From: a virus
IMG/VR virus record: IMGVR_UViG_3300023281_000031
Location: 1-24,464 of that record
Strand: one strand, 5' to 3'
DNA: 24,464 nucleotides
The notes under the pieces: model-generated
The model's database searches: none
What the model was told of the DNA's origin: nothing
What the model saw: the letters and a program-made list of their open reading frames with translations, nothing else
Shown: positions 6,723 through 14,790 of the stretch, in pieces
How the letters are laid out: each line of letters opens with the position of its first letter
Numbering within the stretch: position 1 is the first letter of the stretch
Made by a program: the position numbers and the translations under genes

Positions 6723-9700
6723 TTAAGTGCAGTCACATTTAGTTACACTAATACTTACCGTAGCTACAGTACCTGTAGTTACAACAGGAAGGGTTCGACT
6801 ACATACAGAGCCACTGCTTCTAGCTGTTATAGTTTGGTAGCTAGTGGTGCCTCCAGCGCATTCGTTATAGCTAACCACTACACTAGCTGACCCAGAGTTG
6901 GTAATGAGATACTCAGTACAAGTACCTGAGCCACACACGCAATCGCAACACGCATCCTGTGGTTTGTTTCCAAAGCACAACGCAGCGGGTGTCATCTTCC
7001 TATAGTCCCAAATTAAATAAAGATAGCTATCGTTAGAGTCAACCATATTAAACGATGACGAGTACTGATTAGGAGCAAGCGTACTGTCTATAGGGGTGGC
7101 CGTTGAAGCAAGGCTAAGAAGAATTGATATGTCAGTTTCGTTATTGTTATATAACGTATTGCTTCTTAGATACTTAAAGCTATCAGTCGTGGTATCGAAA
7201 TCGTAGTCGTCAGGCTGTATCTTATTGGAAATAAGTTTTACAGAAGCCGTGTCCGACGGGATGATATTAGCTCCCTGAGAACCTGTTATAACAGTGTACT
7301 GAGAAACCAACGGGAAGTTAGCCGCTGAAGAGAACTCCATCTGGGTAGAGTGAAGTGCTGATGTAAATGCTCCGCTGTCCGTCCATCGATATTGGTTATG
7401 GATAAATTTAGTGGCGTCATTCAACGATGTCACAGCTACCTGTATGAGAGTGAGAGGCACCTCAGTAGGGCACTTTACAGTTATACCTAGAACAATAGGA
7501 GTTGACCCGTTATTAACGAAATCTAAATCAAGCTGAGTAGCTGCAACGGAGTTTTTATTTACTGTAAAACTTCCGTTGGCACTAACATTACTAGCAGGCG
7601 TTGTAGTAATTGAGTTATAGGTAGCTGTAATATCAAAGCTATCGCCCGACGCAATTTGAAATACGGTATACGAAACATCTACGTCACCAACCAACTCACC
7701 GAGATTGTAGCATAAGCTAAGGCCAGCTGCGGGTACGGTAATTCGCTCTGTAATACCACACTCAGCGCACTTAACGGTTAACGGCAGCGCCTGGGTATTA
7801 CTGCTTAGCACATACTCGTTCATATAAGGGTCAAACCCCCCAATCTTTTGCGTATTAAAGCTGGATATAAATAAGTCCCTAAACCAACTTCGCATACCAG
7901 CCTCAGAGATAACCTCTAAGGTTTCGTTCTGCGCTGCCGACCCCGTTAAATGGATGACGGACCCTCGTTTGGCGTCAGTAAAATACTTATGTGGCCCCCA
8001 CTCAGCAAAGCTCTCTGGGTTATTACTGATGCCAAACTTCTCTATACGTGATATCTGCGTTCCTAACACCTCAGGAACAGAGGCCACAACGCCACCCCCT
8101 GTGCTGTCAGACAGCAAGTTCTTGCCTGCCATGACATACGATATCTTGTCCTCCTGAAGGGTAAGTATATCAGTCTCTCTAGCAAACAACTTCTCTACAG
8201 GGCCAAAGGATTCCTCCAGTGGTTTAAAGTTCAGTAGACCTAAGTTAAACTCGTTGAGTTTATTTACGTTAGACTCGTTATTAAATACACCGCTATAGGT
8301 AAGGTCAGCAAAACGGTCAGCCTCCTTATAATCCTGTGCGCTTACCGAAGTAACACGGTTACCTAGGTTAATAGCCTTACCGATAATCGAGTCACGTATC
8401 TTATAACTTTCTACACCGTTGCCAAAAGAAATACAATTAAAGAACTTAAGGTCTATAAGTGCTGGAATTGTATCGCTCTGGTTCTGAGTGATACCTCCAC
8501 CCGCATGAAACCCACCCGTAATAGGGTAGGACACGCTCGACTCATACCATACATCAGGTAAAGCGTCAGAGGGAAGCGTCTCAAATACAATGGTATCCTC
8601 GGCGGTAAATATCTGCCATCGAGTACGAATCTGAGATTCTTTTTTATCACTCCTTCCACACGCTTCCGTACCGCGAGTAATCCATTTAATTACGGAGCCT
8701 CCCGTAGGTCTATACCACGTGCACTTTAGGTCGTATACATTTTGAATATTCGTTGTCTGACCTAGACCGTAGTTGTTAGCGGTAGTAGTGGTGACTCCCT
8801 CATAATCAAAAGTCAACTCCTCTGTAGTGTCGCCGCCCACTTCCTGTACTCCGTCATTTAAAGTGGCGGAGATATTGTCTCCCGTAAACCACTCCACAAT
8901 ATCAGTGTAATCCTGTGAGGCTACCCATACTTTATTTAATGTGTATACCCTACGGTTGCAGCCGTTAGCTTGACCATCATTTCGGCCCCTTCGCTCAAAT
9001 TTTTGATTTAAGTTAAGTATAGTTCCAGCAGGTATAGCCATGCTACTACTAAGACCTTCATACACCTGAAGTGGAGCGTCGTTATTAGCGTTTGCTGTTG
9101 TAGTCTGTAGAGAAGGGGTGCCTGTAAAAAAGGCGTTTGTTGTATTTGATACATTAACCGCTGCTGAGCCTACCTTCATATAGACTCCACTAGGTACAAC
9201 ATCCACACCTGTGACAGTAATAAAGTCTTCTTCCTGCGCTTTCTTCTCTAATACAGTAATGTACTCACACGAGGAGACGGCACTGTCAACGTCACGTTTT
9301 ACAATAAGCCTATCACCCGTCTCTACCTTTTGTGAGTTTTCTCCCTCCAGTAAGAAGTAGGTGTTGTTAGTAAGGGCCTCGTTAAAGAATATACTAGAGT
9401 ACACCGTCTCGTAGTTCTCTCGGTCAGGCTTGATAACAAACTTATATCGTGTAGCAAACGAAGGAGGCAATTGCTGCACAGGTTTAGTCGCCTTGATATA
9501 GTTCTGGTCAACAGAGTTAGCGCACGGTACGTGGATGGTGTTATTCTGACTAACCAAAGCCGTAGTAGCTCTGTTATAATCATCCATATACACAATACCT
9601 ACCTCATAGTCACGGTTGCTATGGAGACTTGTAGGGTTCAGTACCGACCTAAACTGTAAATCGTTAATACTAATGTTATAGTACTCAAATACATTTAAAC

Positions 9701-11465
9701 TACTTAACGGCGCCGATTGATTATTTACAAAGCGCATAGCAGGAAACTGAAAACTAATTACATTCCCGTTAATAGAAGTAACTATAGCCTGCTCTAGCGC
9801 GTTAATACCACTGGAGTATTTATACGAAGGGTCAGGGTTACCTCCTGGTATCGTCGCGGGTACAGCACAGTTAAATCTATCGGTAAACGTAATTCCGTCG
9901 CATGAAGTTTCAGCAGGGTCTGCGGCGTAAACAGGCAGGATATTAGCGTTGGTTCCTATCTTCTCTTGAAAGTCAGCGCTGTTAAACAAAGCGTCTAAAC
10001 TAGCGAAGTTCTGCTGTAGTGTATAAGAAAAGTTTACGTTCACCCCTGAGGTCTGGGGTTTAGTACCAACGCTAGCAGGGGCGTCATAGCTCCATTGAGC
10101 GTGATTAAGAGTAATCCCAATGTCTATTACCGACCCAGAAACAAACTCTGAGTTAAATACCACGGAGCTAAAATCTACATTGAGAACCCCGTTCGGTACA
10201 CTCTGCTGAGATTGGTCAGGGTCAATGGTATATACACCCGCGCTTGTAGTAGAGGCGCTCACCAGGTCAAAGACCCCGCCCTCCCTAGATATACGCTCCA
10301 CCTCGTACTCAAGTTTAATAGGGTATCCATTCTGGCTAAGTAAATTATAACCGTCTATATAGTTACCATAGACCAAGCGATTACCCATAACGGTTTGCGC
10401 CTTAGCAAATCGAGGGACGTTATCATACAGACGTAATATCTCCGACGACGGAAGCAATGTAAATATCTTACTATTAGAAAAATTAAAGGTGTAGTCTTCA
10501 TTATCCTCATACCCAAGGTCAGATTTATTAATCTTCTCAATAACCTTAATAGTGCTACTGTTCATCTCCTTGAACAGTAGGTCAATACCTACGACTAAAG
10601 GGCCCCCTGAGTTAAATGTAACAGTACAGGCATTTGTAGAGTTAATCATACCCTCGTTGAGGTACGACTCTATACTTAAGTTATACCCGTTAGGAATAAA
10701 AGAGGGAGCCGTAAACTGAGAGGTGGCCGAGTACTCGTTGTCCTCATACTTATAGCGATAAGCGAAACAGATAAACCGCTCCTCCATAAAGTTCTCCTCG
10801 GCGATACCAGGTGCCTGAAATGATAATACAGAAGGTGAGTCTACAGGCGGTTTCTTAATGACAAGGATGGACTCATCTGAGAACTGGTCTATATATACAC
10901 CGCCAACCAATTCAGGGTTAGTGTAGTCCTTATTTACGTTTATACGTCGAGGGGCGTTGTAATCGTCAGTAAAGAATAGTAGGTTTTCTACCAGGTCAAC
11001 ACCCGTTATGAGGTGCTTATCGTCAAAGTTCAGCGTGGTCTTTGTTCCTGACCCATCATTGATACTTACGACGTGGTATACAAGGGCTTCACTTACAGTG
11101 TTGTACGATACAATAAGGTCTAGCTTATTGGTTGGGTTATTTATAGCACCGCCGTCGCCCGAAGCCGTGTAAGCAGAATCGTGTATAAACCAGTATATGG
11201 TCTCGTTAGCGCCGTCAGCATACGAGCCTATACAACGCGCGGACGCACTTAATGACGTGCCGTTATACGTGTCTGATACATCAATAAACTGAAGTGTTGT
11301 AATCCGAGTATTGCCCTTGGTATTTTCTATTGAGCCCACCTCGGAAGCCTCAGTAGAGCCCAACCGAATATTCAACGCGTCTATATACTCACCATTGGGG
11401 ACGAGTCGCTCGTCCAATGATTTGTTCATACGACCCTGAACAAAGTTTCTTACAATATTTGCCAT
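6723..11465 (-). CDS. Giant tail muzzle/stabilisation-like protein (1580 aa)
   Basis: Largest gene in the window. The N-terminus (residues 5-52) has the pattern VRNFVQGRMNKSLDERLVPN, then GEYIDALNIRLGSTEASEVG and a following GNT. I recognise this from the large tail protein of crAss-like and related short-tailed phages (muzzle in phicrAss001; functionally comparable to P22 gp10 or T7 gp12 nozzle proteins). The body is beta-rich, consistent with propeller and immunoglobulin-like domains. A conserved-looking block GGFDPYMNEYVLSSN lies near residue 1210. The last 84 residues hold ten cysteines including CCDCVC (1506-1511). The start is 1 nt after the ring-protein stop, so the genes are coupled. 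It should form the lower part of the short tail and gate DNA exit. The exact fold is inferred. Confidence 0.75.
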   Translation of the reverse strand: MANIVRNFVQGRMNKSLDERLVPNGEYIDALNIRLGSTEASEVGSIENTKGNTRITTLQFIDVSDTYNGTSLSASARCIGSYADGANETIYWFIHDSAYTASGDGGAINNPTNKLDLIVSYNTVSEALVYHVVSINDGSGTKTTLNFDDKHLITGVDLVENLLFFTDDYNAPRRINVNKDYTNPELVGGVYIDQFSDESILVIKKPPVDSPSVLSFQAPGIAEENFMEERFICFAYRYKYEDNEYSATSQFTAPSFIPNGYNLSIESYLNEGMINSTNACTVTFNSGGPLVVGIDLLFKEMNSSTIKVIEKINKSDLGYEDNEDYTFNFSNSKIFTLLPSSEILRLYDNVPRFAKAQTVMGNRLVYGNYIDGYNLLSQNGYPIKLEYEVERISREGGVFDLVSASTTSAGVYTIDPDQSQQSVPNGVLNVDFSSVVFNSEFVSGSVIDIGITLNHAQWSYDAPASVGTKPQTSGVNVNFSYTLQQNFASLDALFNSADFQEKIGTNANILPVYAADPAETSCDGITFTDRFNCAVPATIPGGNPDPSYKYSSGINALEQAIVTSINGNVISFQFPAMRFVNNQSAPLSSLNVFEYYNISINDLQFRSVLNPTSLHSNRDYEVGIVYMDDYNRATTALVSQNNTIHVPCANSVDQNYIKATKPVQQLPPSFATRYKFVIKPDRENYETVYSSIFFNEALTNNTYFLLEGENSQKVETGDRLIVKRDVDSAVSSCEYITVLEKKAQEEDFITVTGVDVVPSGVYMKVGSAAVNVSNTTNAFFTGTPSLQTTTANANNDAPLQVYEGLSSSMAIPAGTILNLNQKFERRGRNDGQANGCNRRVYTLNKVWVASQDYTDIVEWFTGDNISATLNDGVQEVGGDTTEELTFDYEGVTTTTANNYGLGQTTNIQNVYDLKCTWYRPTGGSVIKWITRGTEACGRSDKKESQIRTRWQIFTAEDTIVFETLPSDALPDVWYESSVSYPITGGFHAGGGITQNQSDTIPALIDLKFFNCISFGNGVESYKIRDSIIGKAINLGNRVTSVSAQDYKEADRFADLTYSGVFNNESNVNKLNEFNLGLLNFKPLEESFGPVEKLFARETDILTLQEDKISYVMAGKNLLSDSTGGGVVASVPEVLGTQISRIEKFGISNNPESFAEWGPHKYFTDAKRGSVIHLTGSAAQNETLEVISEAGMRSWFRDLFISSFNTQKIGGFDPYMNEYVLSSNTQALPLTVKCAECGITERITVPAAGLSLCYNLGELVGDVDVSYTVFQIASGDSFDITATYNSITTTPASNVSANGSFTVNKNSVAATQLDLDFVNNGSTPIVLGITVKCPTEVPLTLIQVAVTSLNDATKFIHNQYRWTDSGAFTSALHSTQMEFSSAANFPLVSQYTVITGSQGANIIPSDTASVKLISNKIQPDDYDFDTTTDSFKYLRSNTLYNNNETDISILLSLASTATPIDSTLAPNQYSSSFNMVDSNDSYLYLIWDYRKMTPAALCFGNKPQDACCDCVCGSGTCTEYLITNSGSASVVVSYNECAGGTTSYQTITARSSGSVCSRTLPVVTTGTVATVSISVTKCDCT

Positions 11466-11466
11466 G

Positions 11467-12390
11467 TTACTTCAGCCACTTGTCCCGTCCCCTAAGATTC
11501 ATAAGCAACCTACCTGGGTGGATATTACTAATTCTAATCTTAGCATTACGAAGCAATGCTGACTTGTTCTTCTTAGCGCGGCTAACCACGTACTCCTGAA
11601 CGCCCAACTTAGAGTTGAGGATAGCGTACTGGATATAAGCGTACACGTACTCCTCAAATAATTTGTTGACCATAACCTGGCTGTCATCACCACCCATCAT
11701 ACCGTCAGAAACATACTCTAATACCACGGACTCACCCGATACACCAGAGCTGAAGTTGATAACGCCTGACTGCTTGTCTATAGCAAAGGTGGGGTTAGCG
11801 TTAGCCGTCTCTGTATTAAGTCCGTAGCGACCGCCAATACCGTAGTCAAAGTACCATAGTCCGTCAACACACCAGCCCTCTGAGTTATTGTAGGCGCTGT
11901 TATCGTTGAGATAGATACTCCGCTTAGAACCGCTAATCCTATCCATATCGATAGGGGAGTTCTCAGGCTTTAACACATTGCCCTGCTCATCAAATAAAAT
12001 TCGTAGGTTGTTATCCTGTAGGTAAGCCCCACTCCAGTTAGTTTGGATGTTCTCGCTCAAAGGATACAGCAATCCATTTCGGTATGTAGAGATACGAACC
12101 CAGTTGACGTAGTCCTGCGGCAATACAAAACGCAGCTGGTCAGAAACAGTAAGCTGTAATATCTTAATCTCCTTAAAAGCGTCGTAGTTCAACTCCTGTA
12201 CCGCACGCTTAGCGTGGAATATAATCTTATAGCGCTCCTCGTTATTAATCAACGAGTGATTGCCGTTATACATCAACAAGAAGTTCGTTACAATATCGAA
12301 CAAAGAGACGTACTGATAGCTACCCCAGTTAGCATCCTCTGGATTGGCACCGCCATTCTCATAGTACTGATAGTCAGATATATAACCCAT
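11467..12390 (-). CDS. Tail ring/adaptor protein (crAss-like ring protein type)
   Basis: 307-aa protein. The opening (DYQYYENGGANPEDANWGSY), the middle segment LRFVLPQDYVNWVRISTYRN and the C-terminal helix-rich part (about 236-307, LFEEYVYAYIQYAILN, then a basic helix, ending RLLMNLRGRDKWLK) together match my recollection of the ring protein next to the muzzle protein in crAss-like phages, in the same position as T7 gp11-type tubular proteins. There is no membrane segment. Its ATG overlaps the stop of the preceding ring-protein gene by 1 nt, and the muzzle-like gene follows after 1 nt. It should build the tail between portal and muzzle. Confidence 0.7.
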   Translation of the reverse strand: MGYISDYQYYENGGANPEDANWGSYQYVSLFDIVTNFLLMYNGNHSLINNEERYKIIFHAKRAVQELNYDAFKEIKILQLTVSDQLRFVLPQDYVNWVRISTYRNGLLYPLSENIQTNWSGAYLQDNNLRILFDEQGNVLKPENSPIDMDRISGSKRSIYLNDNSAYNNSEGWCVDGLWYFDYGIGGRYGLNTETANANPTFAIDKQSGVINFSSGVSGESVVLEYVSDGMMGGDDSQVMVNKLFEEYVYAYIQYAILNSKLGVQEYVVSRAKKNKSALLRNAKIRISNIHPGRLLMNLRGRDKWLK

Positions 12391-13133
12391 TATCCTTGTT
12401 GTTGGTCGTTCTGTATCTCCTCACTATTGGCGTACTGATACACATCACCCTCACGAATCGAGATACCACACTGCTGTAATATACGATTGACCAGTCGGTA
12501 CTCATCGTCTATAGCCAGCTCAAAGTCTTGGTATCCCGAAACGTTAGGATTGAATATAGGCTCGCCTGCACCAACCGATGAAAACGTCCACTGCGGAGCT
12601 TTAGGATAGCGGATGTACTGACACTGTATAGAACTGGCTGTATTAAAAGACGCAGGAAATACAGTTAGAAGGCCACCCTCCGTGGTATACGCAGGGTAAT
12701 TTATAGAAGGGGCCGTTAACTGCGATGTATTTAGCAATGTGATATTACTATGTGTAACGTACTCAGCCTCACCACGTAACGTCCGTGGTGTAGTGGTAGT
12801 GTCATAACACAAAACCTTATTTAAAAGGTAGTAGTCATCACCTGTAGTTAGCTGCGATGGCAGTGAGAAGGTATTGTCCGCTACGTTAGCTAAGTCATTA
12901 GTGACAGAGAAGAAATCAATTACCTCGATAAGGCTTTTTGCAATATCAGCGTACCCCGTACCTGACTTACGAGCGTTCTCTTTATTGAGCTGTTTGTTAT
13001 AATCCGAGAAGTACTCATCGAATATCTCTAACTGTGCCTGCTTAGCGAATAAGTTAAAATCTGCTGGTGATATATACCCGTAGTTGTTCTTATTCAGTAT
13101 CGACAGGACAGTGTTTCTGACTGAGTTTATCAT
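12390..13133 (-). CDS. Tail ring/tubular protein, first gene of the tail block
   Basis: 247-aa protein. Residues 1-45 form a helical start (INSVRNTVLSILNKNNYGYI, then SPADFNLFAKQAQLEIFDEY) typical of tail-ring proteins that contact the portal. The rest alternates helices and strands (LRGEAEYVTHSNITLL; IQCQYIRYPKAPQW). The C-terminal 50 residues are acidic and Q-rich (EEIQNDQQQG). It is first after a strong terminator and a promoter-like box, so it probably opens the tail transcription unit. The partner is inferred to be the portal or the next ring protein. It could equally be called a head-tail connector. Confidence 0.65.
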   Translation of the reverse strand: MINSVRNTVLSILNKNNYGYISPADFNLFAKQAQLEIFDEYFSDYNKQLNKENARKSGTGYADIAKSLIEVIDFFSVTNDLANVADNTFSLPSQLTTGDDYYLLNKVLCYDTTTTPRTLRGEAEYVTHSNITLLNTSQLTAPSINYPAYTTEGGLLTVFPASFNTASSIQCQYIRYPKAPQWTFSSVGAGEPIFNPNVSGYQDFELAIDDEYRLVNRILQQCGISIREGDVYQYANSEEIQNDQQQG

Positions 13134-13148
13134 AGGTCAACCTTTGCT

Positions 13149-13156
13149 CAAAGATA
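13149..13156 (-). promoter_or_regulatory. Putative -7 box of the tail operon (TATCTTTG)
   Basis: TATCTTTG on the minus strand matches the Bacteroidota TAnnTTTG element, 15 nt before the ATG at 13133 and downstream of the terminator at 13205-13232. Promoter directly after terminator is the expected arrangement for a new unit. No clear -33 box is seen, so confidence is moderate. Confidence 0.45.
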
Positions 13157-13204
13157 GCCAAAAAAAAGGGGCCGATATTTTCGCTTGCAATGAAGCACAA
13201 TAAG

Positions 13205-13232
13205 AAAAAAAAAAGAGGGACCTAAGCCCCTC
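13205..13232 (-). terminator. Rho-independent terminator after the small-protein pair
   Basis: On the minus strand a 7-bp stem (GAGGGGC / GTCCCTC, one G-T pair) with a TTAG loop is followed at once by ten T. It lies 23 nt past the stop of the 95-aa gene and separates the head block from the tail block. Confidence 0.9.
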
Positions 13233-13255
13233 CTTTATTTCTATTTTCTTAAATA

Positions 13256-13543
13256 TCAAGGAGTAATAGCAATGGCACTAATCGCAGTGGGAGGTGTAGG
13301 TTTGCTTTCTACCTCTCTCCAGTTACTAGCTAAGGCCATTTCAACTTGCTGTGTCATAAACAACTTAAACTGATTAGCGGTTACATCCGCATCATGAGTA
13401 ATTAGTATAAGGCCAGTCGACGTCGCGTTGAAATATTTAAGACTTAACTGAGTAGAGCTTGTCGTATCTATATGAGCAAGACCCTGCAAAGGGATAGGAA
13501 CCTCCTGACCTGAGGGGAGTGTAAGAGTGATGTACTTTACCAT
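13256..13543 (-). CDS. Small beta-type protein B, possible paralogue of 13555-13881
   Basis: 95-aa protein with no membrane segment, signal or known motif. It begins M-KYITLTLPSGQ, continues with strands ending in QLSLKYFN, then a helix (about 57-75) and a Pro/Ala tail. The start, the T-SS-T segment and the (I/L)-x-Y-(M/F)-N segment parallel the preceding 108-aa protein. It follows that gene by 11 nt with an A/T-rich leader, and a strong terminator follows. Being expressed on its own short unit next to the capsid gene suggests a minor capsid or assembly role, but this is a guess. Confidence 0.6.
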   Translation of the reverse strand: MVKYITLTLPSGQEVPIPLQGLAHIDTTSSTQLSLKYFNATSTGLILITHDADVTANQFKLFMTQQVEMALASNWREVESKPTPPTAISAIAITP

Positions 13544-13554
13544 AATATATTTAT

Positions 13555-13881
13555 TTAACCAGCCGTAGGGCCAGCAACATTAGTAACTGTTTGAGGAAAA
13601 GCTGAGGCGTCAATCGTAAGCATAGGCTTGGTGTAGCTGTCTTGTTGAACCTCAACAAGTAAGTCTTTTACGAAATTTCCCATAGCAATACTCTGATTCT
13701 CATCAGTTGTTGAAGCAAAGGTAATTGTCATAACGTCATAGGCTGCGGCAGAGTTCATATACTGAATCTCAACAGTTGTATAAGGAGACGATGTACCAAT
13801 CTGGACATTGTACACGTCAAACGCGGGTAGAATCATTGTGTCATGGGTCGCAATGCCCGTGACTTTGATATACTTTTGCAT
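13555..13881 (-). CDS. Small beta-type protein A, possible paralogue of 13256-13543
   Basis: 108-aa protein of unknown function. It begins M-KYIKVTGIATHD, then strands (FDVYNVQIGTSS, TTVEIQYMN, DVMTITFAS), a helix about residues 65-80 (MGNFVKDLLVEVQQ) and an Ala/Thr-rich tail. The order strand-strand-helix and several positions match the following 95-aa protein. The gene lies between the terminator at 13929-13955 and a second gene ending in a terminator, and is preceded by a TATATTTG box, so the two small genes look like an independent two-gene unit. I do not recognise the family. Confidence 0.6.
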   Translation of the reverse strand: MQKYIKVTGIATHDTMILPAFDVYNVQIGTSSPYTTVEIQYMNSAAAYDVMTITFASTTDENQSIAMGNFVKDLLVEVQQDSYTKPMLTIDASAFPQTVTNVAGPTAG

Positions 13882-13916
13882 GGTAAAAAATTATGCGTTA
13901 GAAAAAATTATCGACA

Positions 13917-13924
13917 CAAATATA
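13917..13924 (-). promoter_or_regulatory. Putative -7 box for the small-protein pair (TATATTTG)
   Basis: TATATTTG matches TAnnTTTG exactly and sits 4 nt beyond the T-run of the terminator at 13929-13955, 35 nt before the ATG at 13881. A leader of roughly 28 A/T-rich nt would follow. No clear -33 box is visible. Confidence 0.45.
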
Positions 13925-13928
13925 CAAT

Positions 13929-13955
13929 AAAAAAAGAGGGGCTATTAACCCCTCT
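13929..13955 (-). terminator. Rho-independent terminator after the 247-aa gene
   Basis: Minus-strand stem AGAGGGG / CCCCTCT (7 bp, extendable by T-G and T-A) with an A/T loop, followed by a run of seven T. It lies 25 nt after the stop at 13981. Confidence 0.9.
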
Positions 13956-13980
13956 TCTCTCGTATATAAACCGTGTGTAT

Positions 13981-14724
13981 CTATACAGCAGACTCAAGCA
14001 TACTCAAGTGGTCTAGCCCGTTGTCACCCATAAGATAAGCGCCAGCCGCTGTCATAGGGTCGTCACCAAATGGAACGGTAAGCATCTTCTTCTTATTGGT
14101 AGATGTATTGAACCAAATCTCCTGCTTGTTCTTACGGAATGTAAGAAGTCCTTTATCAAAGAACCCTTGTACAGAAGCGTTAAAGTTAAGCTCAGGGTCA
14201 TTAACAGCCTGTAGAAAAGACTCAGCGTTATGACGGGCGAAGATGAGCATATCTCTACGTAGCTCAGATGTAGTTTGAGACGACGGGTCCATGCCAAATA
14301 CCACACGAGCTACATTCTCAATCTGCTCGATAGACATTTCACGACATTGGATAAGGGCGTCTACCTCTAGGTTGACCGCTTCTAACTCTTTATGAGCATC
14401 GCGCTCATTATTAATTTCCTCAAATTTAATACCATTTAAAGGGTGGTACTGAAGGAACTCTTGTAGGACTGGATTCTGTCTAGAGACCGAAAGGAATCCA
14501 TCCTCAAATACGATAGGTTCTAAAACCACGTTGCCGTCCTGCTCATCCGCGAAGGGTGACTTCTGGTTACGGGCGTAGCGTAGAGTTTTATTAACTCCAG
14601 CGTCGTCATCCCAATATAGCAGCGGTGTACGGGAGTTACCTTGTGCAGGAATCATATACGCCAATGGCGCTTCTTCCTTAGTGAGTCGGTAGATTCTATC
14701 TACCAGGGGGGCTTTGCTTTTCAT
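13981..14724 (-). CDS. Conserved phage protein of unknown function downstream of the capsid gene
   Basis: 247-aa soluble protein beginning MKSKAPLVDRIYRLTKEEAP. Recognisable blocks are LLYWDDDAGVNKTLRYARNQ, then ADEQDGNVVLEPIVFEDGFL (beta, about 58-78), a charged helical middle with ALIQCREMSIEQIENVARVV (about 124-143), a SELRRDMLIFARHNAESFLQ helix pair (about 153-172) and a final part with KNKQEIWFNT and KKMLTVPFGDDP. I associate this pattern with proteins directly after the capsid gene in marine Bacteroidota phages. The middle helix pair has the general look of a DNA- or protein-binding helix-extended-helix, which is only an impression. It sits alone between two hairpins, so its dose may differ from that of the capsid protein. 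Confidence 0.6.
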   Translation of the reverse strand: MKSKAPLVDRIYRLTKEEAPLAYMIPAQGNSRTPLLYWDDDAGVNKTLRYARNQKSPFADEQDGNVVLEPIVFEDGFLSVSRQNPVLQEFLQYHPLNGIKFEEINNERDAHKELEAVNLEVDALIQCREMSIEQIENVARVVFGMDPSSQTTSELRRDMLIFARHNAESFLQAVNDPELNFNASVQGFFDKGLLTFRKNKQEIWFNTSTNKKKMLTVPFGDDPMTAAGAYLMGDNGLDHLSMLESAV

Positions 14725-14755
14725 TAGATAAGATTTAAAGTTTAAAATAGAAGAA

Positions 14756-14775
14756 GGGGGGACCGTAGTCCCCCC
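14756..14775 (-). terminator. GC-rich hairpin after the capsid gene (leaky terminator or mRNA-protecting hairpin)
   Basis: Minus-strand stem GGGGGGAC / GTCCCCCC (8 bp) closed by a TACG loop, which belongs to the very stable UNCG tetraloop class. It starts 15 nt after the capsid stop at 14791. The T-run after it is interrupted (TTCTTCTATTTT), so termination may be partial, allowing some read-through to the 247-aa gene. It could also protect the 3' end of capsid mRNA. Confidence 0.75.
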
Positions 14776-14790
14776 TCATTCCTCAGTTTA

